DNA of 64,000 nucleotides from Burkholderia sp. Bp9143 (GCF_003853645.1 NZ_QTPO01000038.1:22254-86253), one strand, 5' to 3'. Shown: positions 53,398 to 62,140, numbered from the stretch's first letter. The notes: generated by a model not told the origin, from the sequence alone. Numbers and translations are program-made.

Positions 53398-54306
53398 TCA
53401 ATCGCTCGTCTTCTCCCGCACCGCATTATGCAGGTGCAGCTTCATGAAATCGGCCGCCGCCTCGCGCTGATCGGTGGTCAGCAGATCGATCAGCGTCAGG
53501 TGTTCGTGACACCGGCGCTCCGCCTGGTCGCGATCGACCGCCTTGCGATACTCCATCAGGCGACGCAGCCGATCGAGACGACGCAGGCCGTCGAGAATGA
53601 ACACATTACCCGAACACGCGGCGATCGTTTCATGCAGCCGGCTGTTCGCATCGAACAGCGCGGCCGGCGAGGCCGTGCGCGCGCCGCCGTTCGCGAGCGC
53701 TTCCTGCTCGGCGCGGCAGCGCATCAGCGCGTCGCGGTCGAGCCTGAAGGTCGGCTCGAGGATCCCCGCCGCCTCGATCAACAGCCGGTACCGGTAACCC
53801 TGCCGATAGGTCTCCGCGGACGTCAGCACGGACTGGAACATCCAGCCGTGCCCCGGCCTTCTTTCAATCCACCCCTCCTGCACCATCCGTCGCAGGATCG
53901 CGTTCAGCTGCGCGCGCGTCACGCCGTAGCGACGCATCAGCTCGTTCTCGGTCACGCGGTCGGGGAGCTTGCCTGCGAGCCGGTCCTCCGCGATCGACAG
54001 GTAGGTGTCTTCGTCTGCAACGGTGTCCGCCAGCTCGGGTGACTCGACCGGGCCGAGCGGTGCCGCATGGTCAGCGACCGCGTAGCCGCCATCGGGATGC
54101 GGCGTGACGACCGCGCGCGCGGCCAGCCGCTTCAGCGCCTCTCGCACCGGCGAGCGCGACACGTTGAACTGCTCCGCCAGCGAGCGCTCCGGCAGACGCG
54201 TGCCGGGCGCCATGCCGGAGCTGGAAATGTGCTGATGAATGTTCGACGCGAGCACGTCGGCGAGAGCGCGGGTCATGGCGAATCGGATCACGAAAGACGA
54301 CCGCAT
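53398..54306 (-). CDS. GntR/FCD regulator with two winged-helix domains (module B)
   Basis: A 302-residue regulator. Winged helix 1: ALADVLASNIHQHI and LAEQFNVSRSPVREALKRL. Winged helix 2: ENELMRRYGVTRAQLNAILRRMVQEGW and RRPGHGWMFQ. FCD domain: FDANSRLHETIAACSGN, RCHEHLTLIDLL and MKLHLHNA supply the metal-type residues. ATG 54306 has GGAGG upstream; ATG 54276 (MTRALADV) is the alternative. It shares the rare dual-head layout with 19469. Two candidate operators lie just upstream, one 19 bp from its start. Confidence 0.88.
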   Translation of the reverse strand: MRSSFVIRFAMTRALADVLASNIHQHISSSGMAPGTRLPERSLAEQFNVSRSPVREALKRLAARAVVTPHPDGGYAVADHAAPLGPVESPELADTVADEDTYLSIAEDRLAGKLPDRVTENELMRRYGVTRAQLNAILRRMVQEGWIERRPGHGWMFQSVLTSAETYRQGYRYRLLIEAAGILEPTFRLDRDALMRCRAEQEALANGGARTASPAALFDANSRLHETIAACSGNVFILDGLRRLDRLRRLMEYRKAVDRDQAERRCHEHLTLIDLLTTDQREAAADFMKLHLHNAVREKTSD

Positions 54307-54324
54307 CGTACCACAGCCTCCACA

Positions 54325-54350
54325 TGGTCTTATGCGCACACACCAGACCA
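54325..54350. promoter_or_regulatory. Module B operator candidate, proximal to gntR
   Basis: TGGTCT and AGACCA are exact inverted ends of a 26-bp unit; the left side shares ACATGGTCTT and a TG two bases on with the unit at 54499. Its position just ahead of the regulator suggests autoregulation. Confidence 0.55.
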
Positions 54351-54498
54351 CAAATCCCACCATGTCGGCAGCGACAAAACGAGCGAAACATCCCCCCTTG
54401 CCCGCCATATTTCTAAATACTTCCGGGCCATATCGAATCGGCACAGGAATCGGCGTTTACCCTCACTGGTACTTTGGAACATCAAAAAACACTTTACA

Positions 54499-54524
54499 TG
54501 GTCTTTTGAGTTCGTAAAATACCA
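54499..54524. promoter_or_regulatory. Module B operator candidate, proximal to the amidohydrolase
   Basis: TGGTCTTTT and AAAATACCA form 9-base arms (eight of nine matched) with an 8-base spacer. The TTTT-N8-AAAA geometry equals that of the module A operators. It lies 37 bp ahead of the GTG at 54561. Confidence 0.6.
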
Positions 54525-54560
54525 ACCGTTCCAACCGGCACATCGATCAAGGAGACCCAT

Positions 54561-55589
54561 GTGCAGCGCAGGCATCTACTCGGCGCAAGTCTCGCGGCAA
54601 TCGGCGGCCTTGCGCTGTCACGCGCAGGTTCGGACGCTTCGTCATCCGACCGCGCGGGAGCAGCAATGAACGTCGATCCGCAGGACTACCCGACTCGCCC
54701 GCTCGCGGCGCTGCCGTCGGGAAGTTGCGACTGCCACGTGCATCTGTTCGACGCGGCGCGCTTCCCGTTCGCGCCGAACCGCTCGTACACGCCGGGGCGC
54801 GCCCGCGTCGCGGATCTGCTCGCGTTCGAGGCGCGGCTCGGAATCGAGCGGATCGTGCTGGTCCAGCCGAGCGTGTACGGCACCGACAACGCAGCCCTGC
54901 TCGCGGGCCTGCGGGAACTCGGGCTGCATCGCGCACGCGGCGTCGCGGTCATCGATCCTCACACCGCGACGCATGCGGAACTGCAGGCACTGCACGACCA
55001 AGGCGTGCGCGGCATCCGGCTGAACCTGCAGGTACGCGGCGAGCGCGACCTGTCCGTGGCGTCGGCCCAGTTGCGGCGTGCGTCCGATGTGGTCGCGCCG
55101 CTCGGATGGGCGGTCCAGATCTATGCGGACCTGGACGTCGTCGCGGGCCTCGCGTCAGACATCACCCGACTCGATGCCCCCGTCGTGCTCGACCACTTCG
55201 CGGGCGCGCGCGCCGACAAGCTGCCCGGCCAGCAGGCCGCGTTCGCGACCGTCGCCGATCTTGTGAAGCACGGCAACGCCTACGTGAAGTTGTCCGCGCC
55301 GTACCGCGCGTCGCGCCAGGCGCCGCGGTTCGACGATCTCGCGTCCATCGCACGCGCGCTGATCGACGCGCGCCCCGATCGCATGCTGTGGGCGTCGGAC
55401 TGGCCGCACACCGGCAGCGCCGGCAGCCGCGATGGCGATCTCACGCGCATCGAACCGTTTCGCCGCGAAGACGCCGGCGGCGCGCTGAACCAGTTGCTGG
55501 GATGGACGGATGCCGCGGCGCTGCGTCAGCGGATCCTCGTCGACAACCCCGCGCGGCTCTATCGATTCGCCGAACAACCGGCCACCTGA
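54561..55589 (+). CDS. Amidohydrolase-2/TIM-barrel lactonase with Tat-like leader (module B)
   Basis: A 342-residue metal-dependent hydrolase of the COG3618 group (L-fuconolactonase, 2-pyrone-4,6-dicarboxylate hydrolase relatives). Seen: CDCHVHLFD (H-x-H), GIERIVLVQPSVYG, GVRGIRLNL, VVLDHFAG (His) and MLWASDWPHTG (Asp). GTG 54561 has AAGGAG 6 bases upstream. The N-terminus MQRRHLLGASLAAIGGLAL looks like a twin-arginine export leader, not seen in cytosolic relatives. A second start, ATG 54666 (MNVDPQDY), would remove it. Probable lactone-opening enzyme and functional match for the propeller lactonase of module A. Confidence 0.87.
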   Translation: MQRRHLLGASLAAIGGLALSRAGSDASSSDRAGAAMNVDPQDYPTRPLAALPSGSCDCHVHLFDAARFPFAPNRSYTPGRARVADLLAFEARLGIERIVLVQPSVYGTDNAALLAGLRELGLHRARGVAVIDPHTATHAELQALHDQGVRGIRLNLQVRGERDLSVASAQLRRASDVVAPLGWAVQIYADLDVVAGLASDITRLDAPVVLDHFAGARADKLPGQQAAFATVADLVKHGNAYVKLSAPYRASRQAPRFDDLASIARALIDARPDRMLWASDWPHTGSAGSRDGDLTRIEPFRREDAGGALNQLLGWTDAAALRQRILVDNPARLYRFAEQPAT

Positions 55590-55624
55590 ACCCTTCCCCC
55601 TTCACGAACCCGGACACGAACACC

Positions 55625-56995
55625 ATGTTTCGCACCTTGAATCCCGCCACGGAAACCATCGTGGCCACCTTCGACGCCGACTCGCCCGCACGGGTCGAGC
55701 AGGCACTGGCCGACGCGAGTGCCGCACAACGCCGCTGGGCACGCGAACCGCTCGCGGTGCGCGCGGCGACCGTTGCGCGGATCGGCGACGTGCTGCTGCG
55801 CCGCAAGGGCGAGCTGGCCGCGCTGATCACGCTGGAAATGGGCAAGCCGATCGCCGAGGCGGAAGCCGAAGTGGACAAGTCCGCGTGGACGTGCCACTTC
55901 TACGCCGAACACGCGGCGCAGTATCTCGACGACGAAGCCGTCCCGAGCAACGCGAGCGAGAGCTTCGTCGTGTACGACCCGCTCGGCGTCGTGCTCGCGA
56001 TCATGCCGTGGAACTACCCGCTGTGGCAGTTCACCCGTTTCGCGGCGCCCGCGCTGTGCGCGGGCAACGGTGCGATCCTGAAGCACGCGGGCAACGTGCC
56101 GCAATGCGCGCTGGCGATCAACGCGGTATTCGCCGACGCGGACGTGCCGGCCAGCCTCGTCGCGTCGCTGCTGATCGAGCCGGACCACGTCGCTCGACTG
56201 ATCGACGATCCGCGCATCGCGGCGGTCACGCTGACGGGCTCGACCGCGGTCGGCAAACTAGTCGCGTCGCAGGCCGGGCGCGCGATGAAGAAGCAGGTGC
56301 TCGAGCTCGGCGGCTCCGATCCGTTCATCGTGCTCGCCGACGCCGATGTCGAGGCGGCCGCGAAGGCCGCGGTGAAGGCGCGCTTCTCGAACACCGGCCA
56401 AAGCTGCATCTCGTCGAAGCGCTTCATCGTCGACCAGAAGATCGCGGATCGCTTCGTCGAGCTGTTCTGTGCCGGCGTCGCGCAACTGAAAGTGGGCGAT
56501 CCGACCCAACGCGACACCACGATCGGACCGATGGCGCGCGCGAACCTGCGCGACGAACTGCATCGCCAGGTCGAGCGGACCGTCGAGGCCGGTGCAGTGC
56601 TGAAGGCAGGCGGCGAGCCGCTGCCCGGCCCCGGCTTCTTCTATGCGCCGACGGTGCTCGACCACGTCGCGCCTGACATGGCCGCCGCGTGCGAGGAGAC
56701 GTTCGGCCCGGTGGCCGCGATCCTGCGCGTCGACGGCATCGAGCAGGCGATCTCGCTCGCGAACGCGACGGAATTCGGGCTCGGCGCCGCGCTGTGGACC
56801 ACCGACCTCGACGCCGCGCGCCAGCTCGTGCGCCGGATCGAAGCGGGCGCGGTGTTCGTCAACGGCCTGGTCGCGTCGGATGCGCGGCTGCCGTTCGGCG
56901 GGATCAAGCAGTCGGGCTACGGCCGCGAGCTCGGCGCAGCCGGCATTCGCGAATTCACCAACATCAAGACGGTCTGGTTTGGTCCGGCCCGCTGA
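55625..56995 (+). CDS. NAD(P)-dependent aldehyde dehydrogenase, Sad/GabD-like (module B)
   Basis: A 456-residue enzyme, paralogue of 15766. Seen: IMPWNYPLWQFTRF, LTGSTAVGKLV, general base in LELGGSDPF, nucleophile in NTGQSCISSKRF, and CEETFGPVAAI. ATG 55625 begins MFRTLNPATE. The open frame back to 54725 is only an alternate frame of the amidohydrolase gene. Length and start match Sad-type succinate-semialdehyde dehydrogenases, suggesting a small dicarboxylic semialdehyde. Confidence 0.92.
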   Translation: MFRTLNPATETIVATFDADSPARVEQALADASAAQRRWAREPLAVRAATVARIGDVLLRRKGELAALITLEMGKPIAEAEAEVDKSAWTCHFYAEHAAQYLDDEAVPSNASESFVVYDPLGVVLAIMPWNYPLWQFTRFAAPALCAGNGAILKHAGNVPQCALAINAVFADADVPASLVASLLIEPDHVARLIDDPRIAAVTLTGSTAVGKLVASQAGRAMKKQVLELGGSDPFIVLADADVEAAAKAAVKARFSNTGQSCISSKRFIVDQKIADRFVELFCAGVAQLKVGDPTQRDTTIGPMARANLRDELHRQVERTVEAGAVLKAGGEPLPGPGFFYAPTVLDHVAPDMAAACEETFGPVAAILRVDGIEQAISLANATEFGLGAALWTTDLDAARQLVRRIEAGAVFVNGLVASDARLPFGGIKQSGYGRELGAAGIREFTNIKTVWFGPAR

Positions 56996-57022
56996 TTTCA
57001 CGATTCGACTCAGGAGTCCTTC

Positions 57023-57448
57023 ATGACGATCATGACCCCTTCCGGCGCAGCGCTGCTGCAACCCGACAACCTGCCGACCTACGACCGCGGCGGCGGCGCG
57101 AGCACCACGCCGCTGGTCGGCAAGTCCGTCGGCTCGGACAGCTTCATCACCGGCTACACGTCGTTCGCGCCGGGCGTCGAAATCCCGTTTCACAGTCACA
57201 ACTGCCAGGAAAGCGTCGTGCTCGTCGAAGGCGACGCGATCCTCGACATCGACGGGCTCGAGTACCGGCTCAAGCCGCTCGACACCACGTTCATCCCGCC
57301 GAATGTGCCGCATCGCTTCCGCAACGTGTCGAGCACCGCGCCGATGAAGATCCTGTGGATCTACGCCCGCACCGATGCCACGCGCACGCTCGCCGACAGC
57401 GGCGAAACGCGAGCCGTATCGGCCGAACACCAGACCTCTTCGAAATAA
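57023..57448 (+). CDS. Small cupin-domain protein (module B)
   Basis: A 141-residue cupin almost superposable on 13706. Seen: GVEIPFHSHNCQESVVLVEG (motif 1), PPNVPHRFRN (motif 2), and the shared ends TPSGAALL and PMKILWIYA. It starts 27 bp after the dehydrogenase stop with AGGAGT upstream. The strict conservation between modules suggests a specific role, such as an isomerase or a sensor of the module substrate. Confidence 0.87.
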   Translation: MTIMTPSGAALLQPDNLPTYDRGGGASTTPLVGKSVGSDSFITGYTSFAPGVEIPFHSHNCQESVVLVEGDAILDIDGLEYRLKPLDTTFIPPNVPHRFRNVSSTAPMKILWIYARTDATRTLADSGETRAVSAEHQTSSK

Positions 57449-57463
57449 CCCGAGCGAACCATC

Positions 57464-58537
57464 GTGCGCATTCTCGTTCTCCCCGGCGACGGCATCGGCC
57501 CCGAAATCATCACGGCGTCGATCGACGTCCTTGAACAGGCCGACCGCCTGTTCGATCTCGGCCTGCAATACGACTACGAAGACGTCGGCTTCGCCAGCCT
57601 CGACAAGCACGGCACGACGCTGCGCCCCGAAGTGCTGGAACAGGCTAAACACTACGATGGCCTGATCCTCGGCACGATCTCGCATGCCGACTATCCGCCG
57701 CCCGCGCAAGGCGGCCGCAACGTATCGGCCGCGTTCCGCTGCGATCTCGACCTGTACGCGAACGTGCGCCCGTCGCGCACGCGGCCGTTCCTGACGTCGA
57801 ACATGCGCGAAGGCAAGCGCATGGACCTCGTCATCATGCGCGAGGCGACCGAAGGTTTCTATCCGGACCGCAACATGCGCCTCGGCTGGGGCGAAATGAT
57901 GCCGTCGCCGGACATGGCGCTGTCGGTACGCAAGATCACGCGCCATTGCAGCGAGCGAATCGCACGGCGCGCGTTTGAGCTCGCGATGAAACGCAGGAAG
58001 AAGGTCACGGCGATCCACAAGGCGAACAGCTTCCACATGACCGACGGCCTGTTCCTCGAAGCGGTGCGGCACGTCGCGAAGGATTTCCCCGAAGTCGAAC
58101 TCAACGACCTGCTGGTCGACGCGTCGGCCGCGCACCTGGTCCGCGCGCCCGAGCGTTTCGACGTGCTCGTCGCGACGAACTTCTACGGCGACATCCTCAG
58201 CGACCTCGCCGCCGAACTGTCCGGCAGCCTCGGTCTCGGCGGCTCGATCATGGCCGGCGATGACCTGTGCTGCGCGCAGGCACAACACGGCTCCGCGCCC
58301 GACATTCAGAACCAGGACAAGGCGAACCCGACGTCGATGATCCTGTCGGTCGGCATGCTGATGCGCTGGATCGGCGAACACCGGAGCAAGCCGGCGTTCA
58401 TCGCCGCGGCCGATGCGATCGACGCAGCCGTCGATGCGGTGCTCGCGAACCCCGACACGCGCACCGCGGATCTCGGCGGCACGATTGGCTGCAACGCGTT
58501 CGGCAAGCAGGTCGCCCACGCACTGCGCGCCGCCTGA
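57464..58537 (+). CDS. Isocitrate/isopropylmalate-dehydrogenase-family enzyme
   Basis: A 357-residue beta-decarboxylating 2-hydroxyacid dehydrogenase. Seen: ILVLPGDGIGPEII, LYANVRPSR, VIMREATEGFY, TAIHKANSFHMTDG, NFYGDILSDLAAEL with the metal Asp residues, and GSAPDIQ. Relatives act on isocitrate, 3-isopropylmalate, D-malate or tartrate. GTG 57464 lies 15 bp past the cupin stop. It is the module B counterpart of the Ldh2 enzyme, a non-homologous replacement. Confidence 0.9.
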   Translation: MRILVLPGDGIGPEIITASIDVLEQADRLFDLGLQYDYEDVGFASLDKHGTTLRPEVLEQAKHYDGLILGTISHADYPPPAQGGRNVSAAFRCDLDLYANVRPSRTRPFLTSNMREGKRMDLVIMREATEGFYPDRNMRLGWGEMMPSPDMALSVRKITRHCSERIARRAFELAMKRRKKVTAIHKANSFHMTDGLFLEAVRHVAKDFPEVELNDLLVDASAAHLVRAPERFDVLVATNFYGDILSDLAAELSGSLGLGGSIMAGDDLCCAQAQHGSAPDIQNQDKANPTSMILSVGMLMRWIGEHRSKPAFIAAADAIDAAVDAVLANPDTRTADLGGTIGCNAFGKQVAHALRAA

Positions 58538-58696
58538 GCCGACGGGAAGCCAAGCGGGCCGTACGACCGCGGCCCTGATGACAACACACCGGAGACACAT
58601 TCGACGATCGCCGCGACCGGGCCGATGCGCATGCGATGCCGCATCTCGCCCGGCAGCGCTGCGCCTGTGCACGTCGGGATCGTCGAAGAATCGATC

Positions 58697-60010
58697 ATGC
58701 ATTCCGAATCAATGACGATGGACACGGCATCCGTTCCCGACGCGAACCGGCAAGCCGTCCGGCAGCGTGCGCTGCGCAAGAACGCATGGCGACTGCTGCC
58801 GCTGCTGACGCTCGCGTTCGTATTCAACTACATCGACCGGACGAGCGTCGGCTTCGCCGCGCTCACGATGAACCACGACCTCGGCCTGACACCCGCGCAA
58901 TTCGGCTGGGGCGCGGGCATCCTGTTCACCGGCTACTGCCTGTTCGAGATTCCGAGCAACCTCGCGCTGTACCGCTACGGCGCACGCCGCTGGCTCGCAC
59001 GGATCATGATCACGTGGGGCATCGCGGCGACCGCGACGGCGCTCGCGCAGGGGCCGGCCAGCTTCTACGTGCTGCGCCTGCTGCTCGGCATTGCCGAGGC
59101 CGGCTTCTTCCCGGGCGTCACGTTCTTTCTCGCATGCTGGTTCCCCGCGCAGTACCGCGTGCGCGTGCTGGCCATGTTCATGCTCGGCGTGCCGCTGTCG
59201 TCGGTCGTCGGCGGGCCAATGTCGGCAGCGCTGCTCAGCCTGAACGGCGTCGCCGGGATGCACGGCTGGCAGTGGATGTTCATCGTGCAGGGCCTGCCCG
59301 CGGTACTCATCGGCATCGCGGTGCTCGTCTGGCTGCGCGACGATCCAAAGGATGCGTACTGGCTCACGTCCGACGAGCGCAGCGAACTCGTCGCGATGCT
59401 CGCCGAGGAACCGCGCGAGAAGCCGAAGAAGGCGCTGTTCGCCGCGCTGAAGGACGGCCGTGTGCTGCTCCTCGCGGCGATCCAGTTCGGCTTCGTGCTC
59501 GGCTCGTATGGCGTCGGCATCTGGCTGCCGATCATCCTGAAGAGTCACGGGCTCAGCCTCGCATCCATCGGGTTGCTGTCGACCGTGCCATATATCGCCG
59601 CGGTGGCTGGAATGATGATCTGGGCGCGCGCGGTCGACCGCAGCGGCCGCAAGATCTTCCATCTGTGCAGCGCATGCCTGTTGGGTGGGCTCGGTCTCGC
59701 GCTGTCGGCCGTCGCGAACGGCGTGGTGCTGGAGATGGTCGGGCTGAGCCTCGCGGTGGTTGCCGTTAGCTCCGCCCGCGCGATCTTCTGGACGATTCCG
59801 ACGCGATTCCTGACCGGCGTCGCAGCAGCAGGCGGGTTCGCGTTCATCAACTCGATCGGTACGCTCGGCGGCTTTGCCGGCCCCTACCTCGTCGGCTTCC
59901 TGAAGCAGTCGACCGGCTCGTTCTCGGCCGGTATCTGGGCGATGGCAGCGATTCTCGCGGTGTCCGCCGCGTTGTCCGTGTCGCTGAAGCTGCTGATCAG
60001 GAAGGCGTGA
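58697..60010 (+). CDS. MFS transporter, anion:cation symporter type (module B)
   Basis: A 437-residue, 12-helix carrier of the ACS branch. Seen: FVFNYIDRTSVGFAAL in helix 1, FEIPSNLALYRYGARRW in the loop, RLLLGIAEAGFFPG in helix 4 and the end of the second half near SVSLKLLIRKA. ATG 58697 or 58712 (MTMDT) may start it. It is in line with the module B operon, whereas in module A the carrier is on the opposite strand. Likely imports the module's organic acid. Confidence 0.9.
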   Translation: MHSESMTMDTASVPDANRQAVRQRALRKNAWRLLPLLTLAFVFNYIDRTSVGFAALTMNHDLGLTPAQFGWGAGILFTGYCLFEIPSNLALYRYGARRWLARIMITWGIAATATALAQGPASFYVLRLLLGIAEAGFFPGVTFFLACWFPAQYRVRVLAMFMLGVPLSSVVGGPMSAALLSLNGVAGMHGWQWMFIVQGLPAVLIGIAVLVWLRDDPKDAYWLTSDERSELVAMLAEEPREKPKKALFAALKDGRVLLLAAIQFGFVLGSYGVGIWLPIILKSHGLSLASIGLLSTVPYIAAVAGMMIWARAVDRSGRKIFHLCSACLLGGLGLALSAVANGVVLEMVGLSLAVVAVSSARAIFWTIPTRFLTGVAAAGGFAFINSIGTLGGFAGPYLVGFLKQSTGSFSAGIWAMAAILAVSAALSVSLKLLIRKA

Positions 60011-60143
60011 CGTCACTTTCGGCTTCGCGGGAACTGCATGCGACCACCGCGCAGCCGACTTCCGGTATGGTTGCCGGATGCGCCGTCCACGGCGCACGTC
60101 GCATCACGATCCGTTCGCATCATTCAAACCCTATGGAGCATCA

Positions 60144-60437
60144 ATGATTCTGGAAATGGCATCGCTCGAAATCGATCCGTCGCAGGCCGAGCCATTCGAG
60201 GCGGCGGTTCGCCAGGCCCTCCCGCTGTTCGCCCGCGCGCGTGGCTGCGGCGGCGCCGAGCTGCACCGCGTGATCGAGCGCAGCGGCGGCTACCTGCTCG
60301 TCGTCAAGTGGGATACCGTGGACGACCACATGGTGCATTTCCGGCAATCGGACGATTTCCAGGCGTGGCGGCAACTGGCGGGTCCGTTCTTCAAGAGCCC
60401 GCCGCAAGTCGTGCATACGGAAGTCGCGGTCAGGTAA
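60144..60437 (+). CDS. ABM/YgiN-fold protein (module B)
   Basis: A 97-residue dimeric alpha/beta barrel. Seen: MILEMASLEIDPSQAEPFE, GCGGAELHRV, YLLVVKWDTVDDHMVHF and FQAWRQLAGPFF. ATG 60144 is the family start. It is last in the module B operon; a hairpin follows. The matching protein in module A lies at 15405. Confidence 0.85.
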   Translation: MILEMASLEIDPSQAEPFEAAVRQALPLFARARGCGGAELHRVIERSGGYLLVVKWDTVDDHMVHFRQSDDFQAWRQLAGPFFKSPPQVVHTEVAVR

Positions 60438-60451
60438 TCGCCCCAATGGAA

Positions 60452-60477
60452 ACGGGTCGGGCAACCGCCCGGCCCGT
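60452..60477. terminator. Hairpin after module B
   Basis: Arms ACGGGTCGGGC and GCCCGGCCCGT (one G-T pair) with an AACC loop, 15 bases past the ABM stop. Likely terminator for module B and possibly for the leftward remnant at 60538. Confidence 0.6.
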
Positions 60478-60537
60478 GTCACGGGCGCGCTGCCGAAACC
60501 CGGCGTTACGCGCGCCACGCGAGTTTCCCCCGCCCAT

Positions 60538-60780
60538 TCAAAACCTGTGCCGCATCCCGATCCGCAATGAAACCTGTTTGTCGGTCGCGGACGGCGTCAA
60601 CCCGGTGATCTGCGCAACCGCCGGCTGCCCGAGCGAATCCGTCCCGCTTGCCTTCTCGAACACGGCAACCGTATAAACGTCCGCGCGCTTCGACAGGAAA
60701 TAATCGACACCCGCGCTGAACAGGTTGTAGTTCGCGCCGCCCTTGCCGCCGGCACCGCCGTTTGTGATCCGGAAGGGCAG
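60538..60780 (-). pseudogene. Porin C-terminal fragment
   Basis: In-frame end of a porin: NYNLFSAGVDYFLSKRADVY, then HDSLG-like TDSLGQPAVAQI, PSATDKQVSLRIGMRHRF and stop. Only about 75 residues remain. No signal peptide or N-terminal strands are left; upstream the frame changes into RES-toxin sequence. The C-terminus closely matches the intact porin at 34723. Exact junction is uncertain (about 60760-60800). Confidence 0.8.
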
Positions 60781-61058
60781 GAACTTGTTCAGGTAAACGA
60801 CAGCGGGTGGGTTGAGCGGCACATCGCGGAACAGCGATTCGATGATCGCGCACTCGAACGGTTTCTCGCCATTCCCATTCCACGTGTGGGCGGCGCTCCG
60901 TCCTACTGGGCAATAGCCACAAACCGTGCATTCCCCCAGCCCTGCGCGAAATTGGCTGTCGTTGTGCCATAAGGATGCGTGCAGCGGTAACGTTCTCTCG
61001 GGTCATTGACGCCTCCGTGAAAGCTTCTGCCACGCACCGGGGCGGACAGACCAACCAT
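60780..61058 (-). pseudogene. Broken RES-domain toxin (xre-res module)
   Basis: The toxin starts at ATG 61058, sharing one base with the antitoxin stop (TGATG). It reads HPYGTTTANFAQGWGNARF, the signature opening of RES-domain NAD-degrading toxins, then stops at TAG 60903. In a second frame the domain resumes as GEKPFECAIIESLFRDVPL, matching the next conserved RES block, before running into porin sequence. So the toxin is frameshifted and has lost its C-terminal half. This is a dead toxin. Confidence 0.78.
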
Positions 61059-61786
61059 CAGGCAACGTACTCGCCATGTAGGCGCCGCGCGGCATCGACA
61101 ATGTCGTCACGCCGATCAAGGGCATCCAAAGGCGCAACAGGCTGTCCCTCACGCTCGCCGGTGCCCGCGATCCATCCATTCGGAAAATGGAACCAGGCCG
61201 CAATCTGCCAGGTATCGCTCACCGGCCCAAGTGCCTCCAGTATCGCCTTGATGACTGGCAGTGGCTGGCACATCGCGTCGAACTGATAGCCTGCAAAGTA
61301 TTCCTTTCCGCCGAAGGTCACACCAAAGATCCGACCACGCCGTTTCCAGTCACTCGCCGGCTGAGCCTTGTTGGCGGGCGGCGCGACCTGCAGTGCATTG
61401 ATCTGCTCGGCCGCGAGCCAGTCCCCTCGTTCGAACACCATGCGCATGGTTTCCCGGCGCCGGATCCGCTCCTCGATCAAGGAGGTGTCCGGTGCCGCCA
61501 GGCGGGTGAACGCGGCGGCGAGATCGTCCGCCCGGTCGAGAATGCTTTGCTCGAACGACGGACGGGTCAGGACGACCGCCACCAAATCCTTAATCCCCCG
61601 CTGCAAGGACGGCACGATGGCCGGATTGACCCCGGCAGGCAAGGACAGGCGCAGTTCGAAATCCGAGGTTTGCTTATCCGTGGTCGGCTTGTCATGAACA
61701 CTGATCATGGCGACCTCAGCTTGTTGCGACATTGCCGTCATTCTATGCTTTGTCGTCAATTTCGCAATCTTTCCGACGAGATTCAT
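61058..61786 (-). CDS. Xre/MbcA/ParS-type antitoxin-like protein
   Basis: A 242-residue protein. The C-terminal half carries a toxin-binding-domain pattern (VIKAILEAL, WQIAAWFHFPNGWIAG, PLDALDRRDDIVDAA), and the centre reads RRETMRMVFERGDWLAAEQINAL and WKRRGRIFGV, a DNA-binding-like segment. ATG 61786 has AGGA 5 bases upstream. Translationally coupled to a broken RES toxin, so it appears to be the surviving antitoxin half. It may still repress its own promoter in 61787-61912. Confidence 0.75.
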   Translation of the reverse strand: MNLVGKIAKLTTKHRMTAMSQQAEVAMISVHDKPTTDKQTSDFELRLSLPAGVNPAIVPSLQRGIKDLVAVVLTRPSFEQSILDRADDLAAAFTRLAAPDTSLIEERIRRRETMRMVFERGDWLAAEQINALQVAPPANKAQPASDWKRRGRIFGVTFGGKEYFAGYQFDAMCQPLPVIKAILEALGPVSDTWQIAAWFHFPNGWIAGTGEREGQPVAPLDALDRRDDIVDAARRLHGEYVA

Positions 61787-61912
61787 CAAGTTCCTGCAGG
61801 AGTACGTTGGTCGCGCCCCCTCCCATGATCGCCATAACTACCAATCGAACAATTTGGCTATTTTTCCAACCAAGCTACTGTAGTAATTAATTAGCTCATA
61901 TGGTGACAATTA

Positions 61913-62140
61913 ATGATGAAGACCACCACTCACGGCGCCGACATCCGGCGGACCCGCGAAGCACGTGGCATGAGCACCAGTGACCTCTCAGAGCAGCCGG
62001 CCGCTCTGCCGCGCGACCTTCACCAGTTGCCGGCAAATCGCGCCGCGCCCGCTTCGCTAAAAATCCGCGACGGCGACCCCGCAACACTCGATGATGCTCG
62101 CGGCACTCAGGAGATTTACCTTGATTCATTAGACTATTAG
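61913..62140 (+). pseudogene. Possible XRE-type HTH remnant
   Basis: A 75-codon frame divergent from the antitoxin. ADIRRTREARGMSTSDLSE resembles the first helices of XRE regulators (the ADIRRLREARGLS pattern), but the rest is degenerate (LHQLPANRAAPASLKIR). It is either a decayed regulator or chance similarity. Confidence 0.35.

Noticed and set aside
54725..55624. N-terminal part of a long forward frame leading into the module B aldehyde dehydrogenase
   Set aside because: It overlaps the amidohydrolase gene in another frame and is Arg-rich; dehydrogenase sequence begins at ATG 55625.
56258..58702. An 814-codon open frame on the minus strand
   Set aside because: It runs antisense to the aldehyde dehydrogenase, cupin and dehydrogenase genes of module B, which carry clear active-site motifs. 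Its own translation is rich in Arg, Asp and His without any domain, typical of the opposite strand of GC-rich genes.
58709..60097. A 462-codon open frame on the minus strand
   Set aside because: It is antisense to the MFS carrier of module B and consists of low-complexity Arg/Gln/Glu/His sequence with no recognisable fold.
60506..61054. A 182-codon minus-strand frame
   Set aside because: Its translation is Arg-rich noise; the RES toxin and porin fragments in the other two frames explain this stretch.
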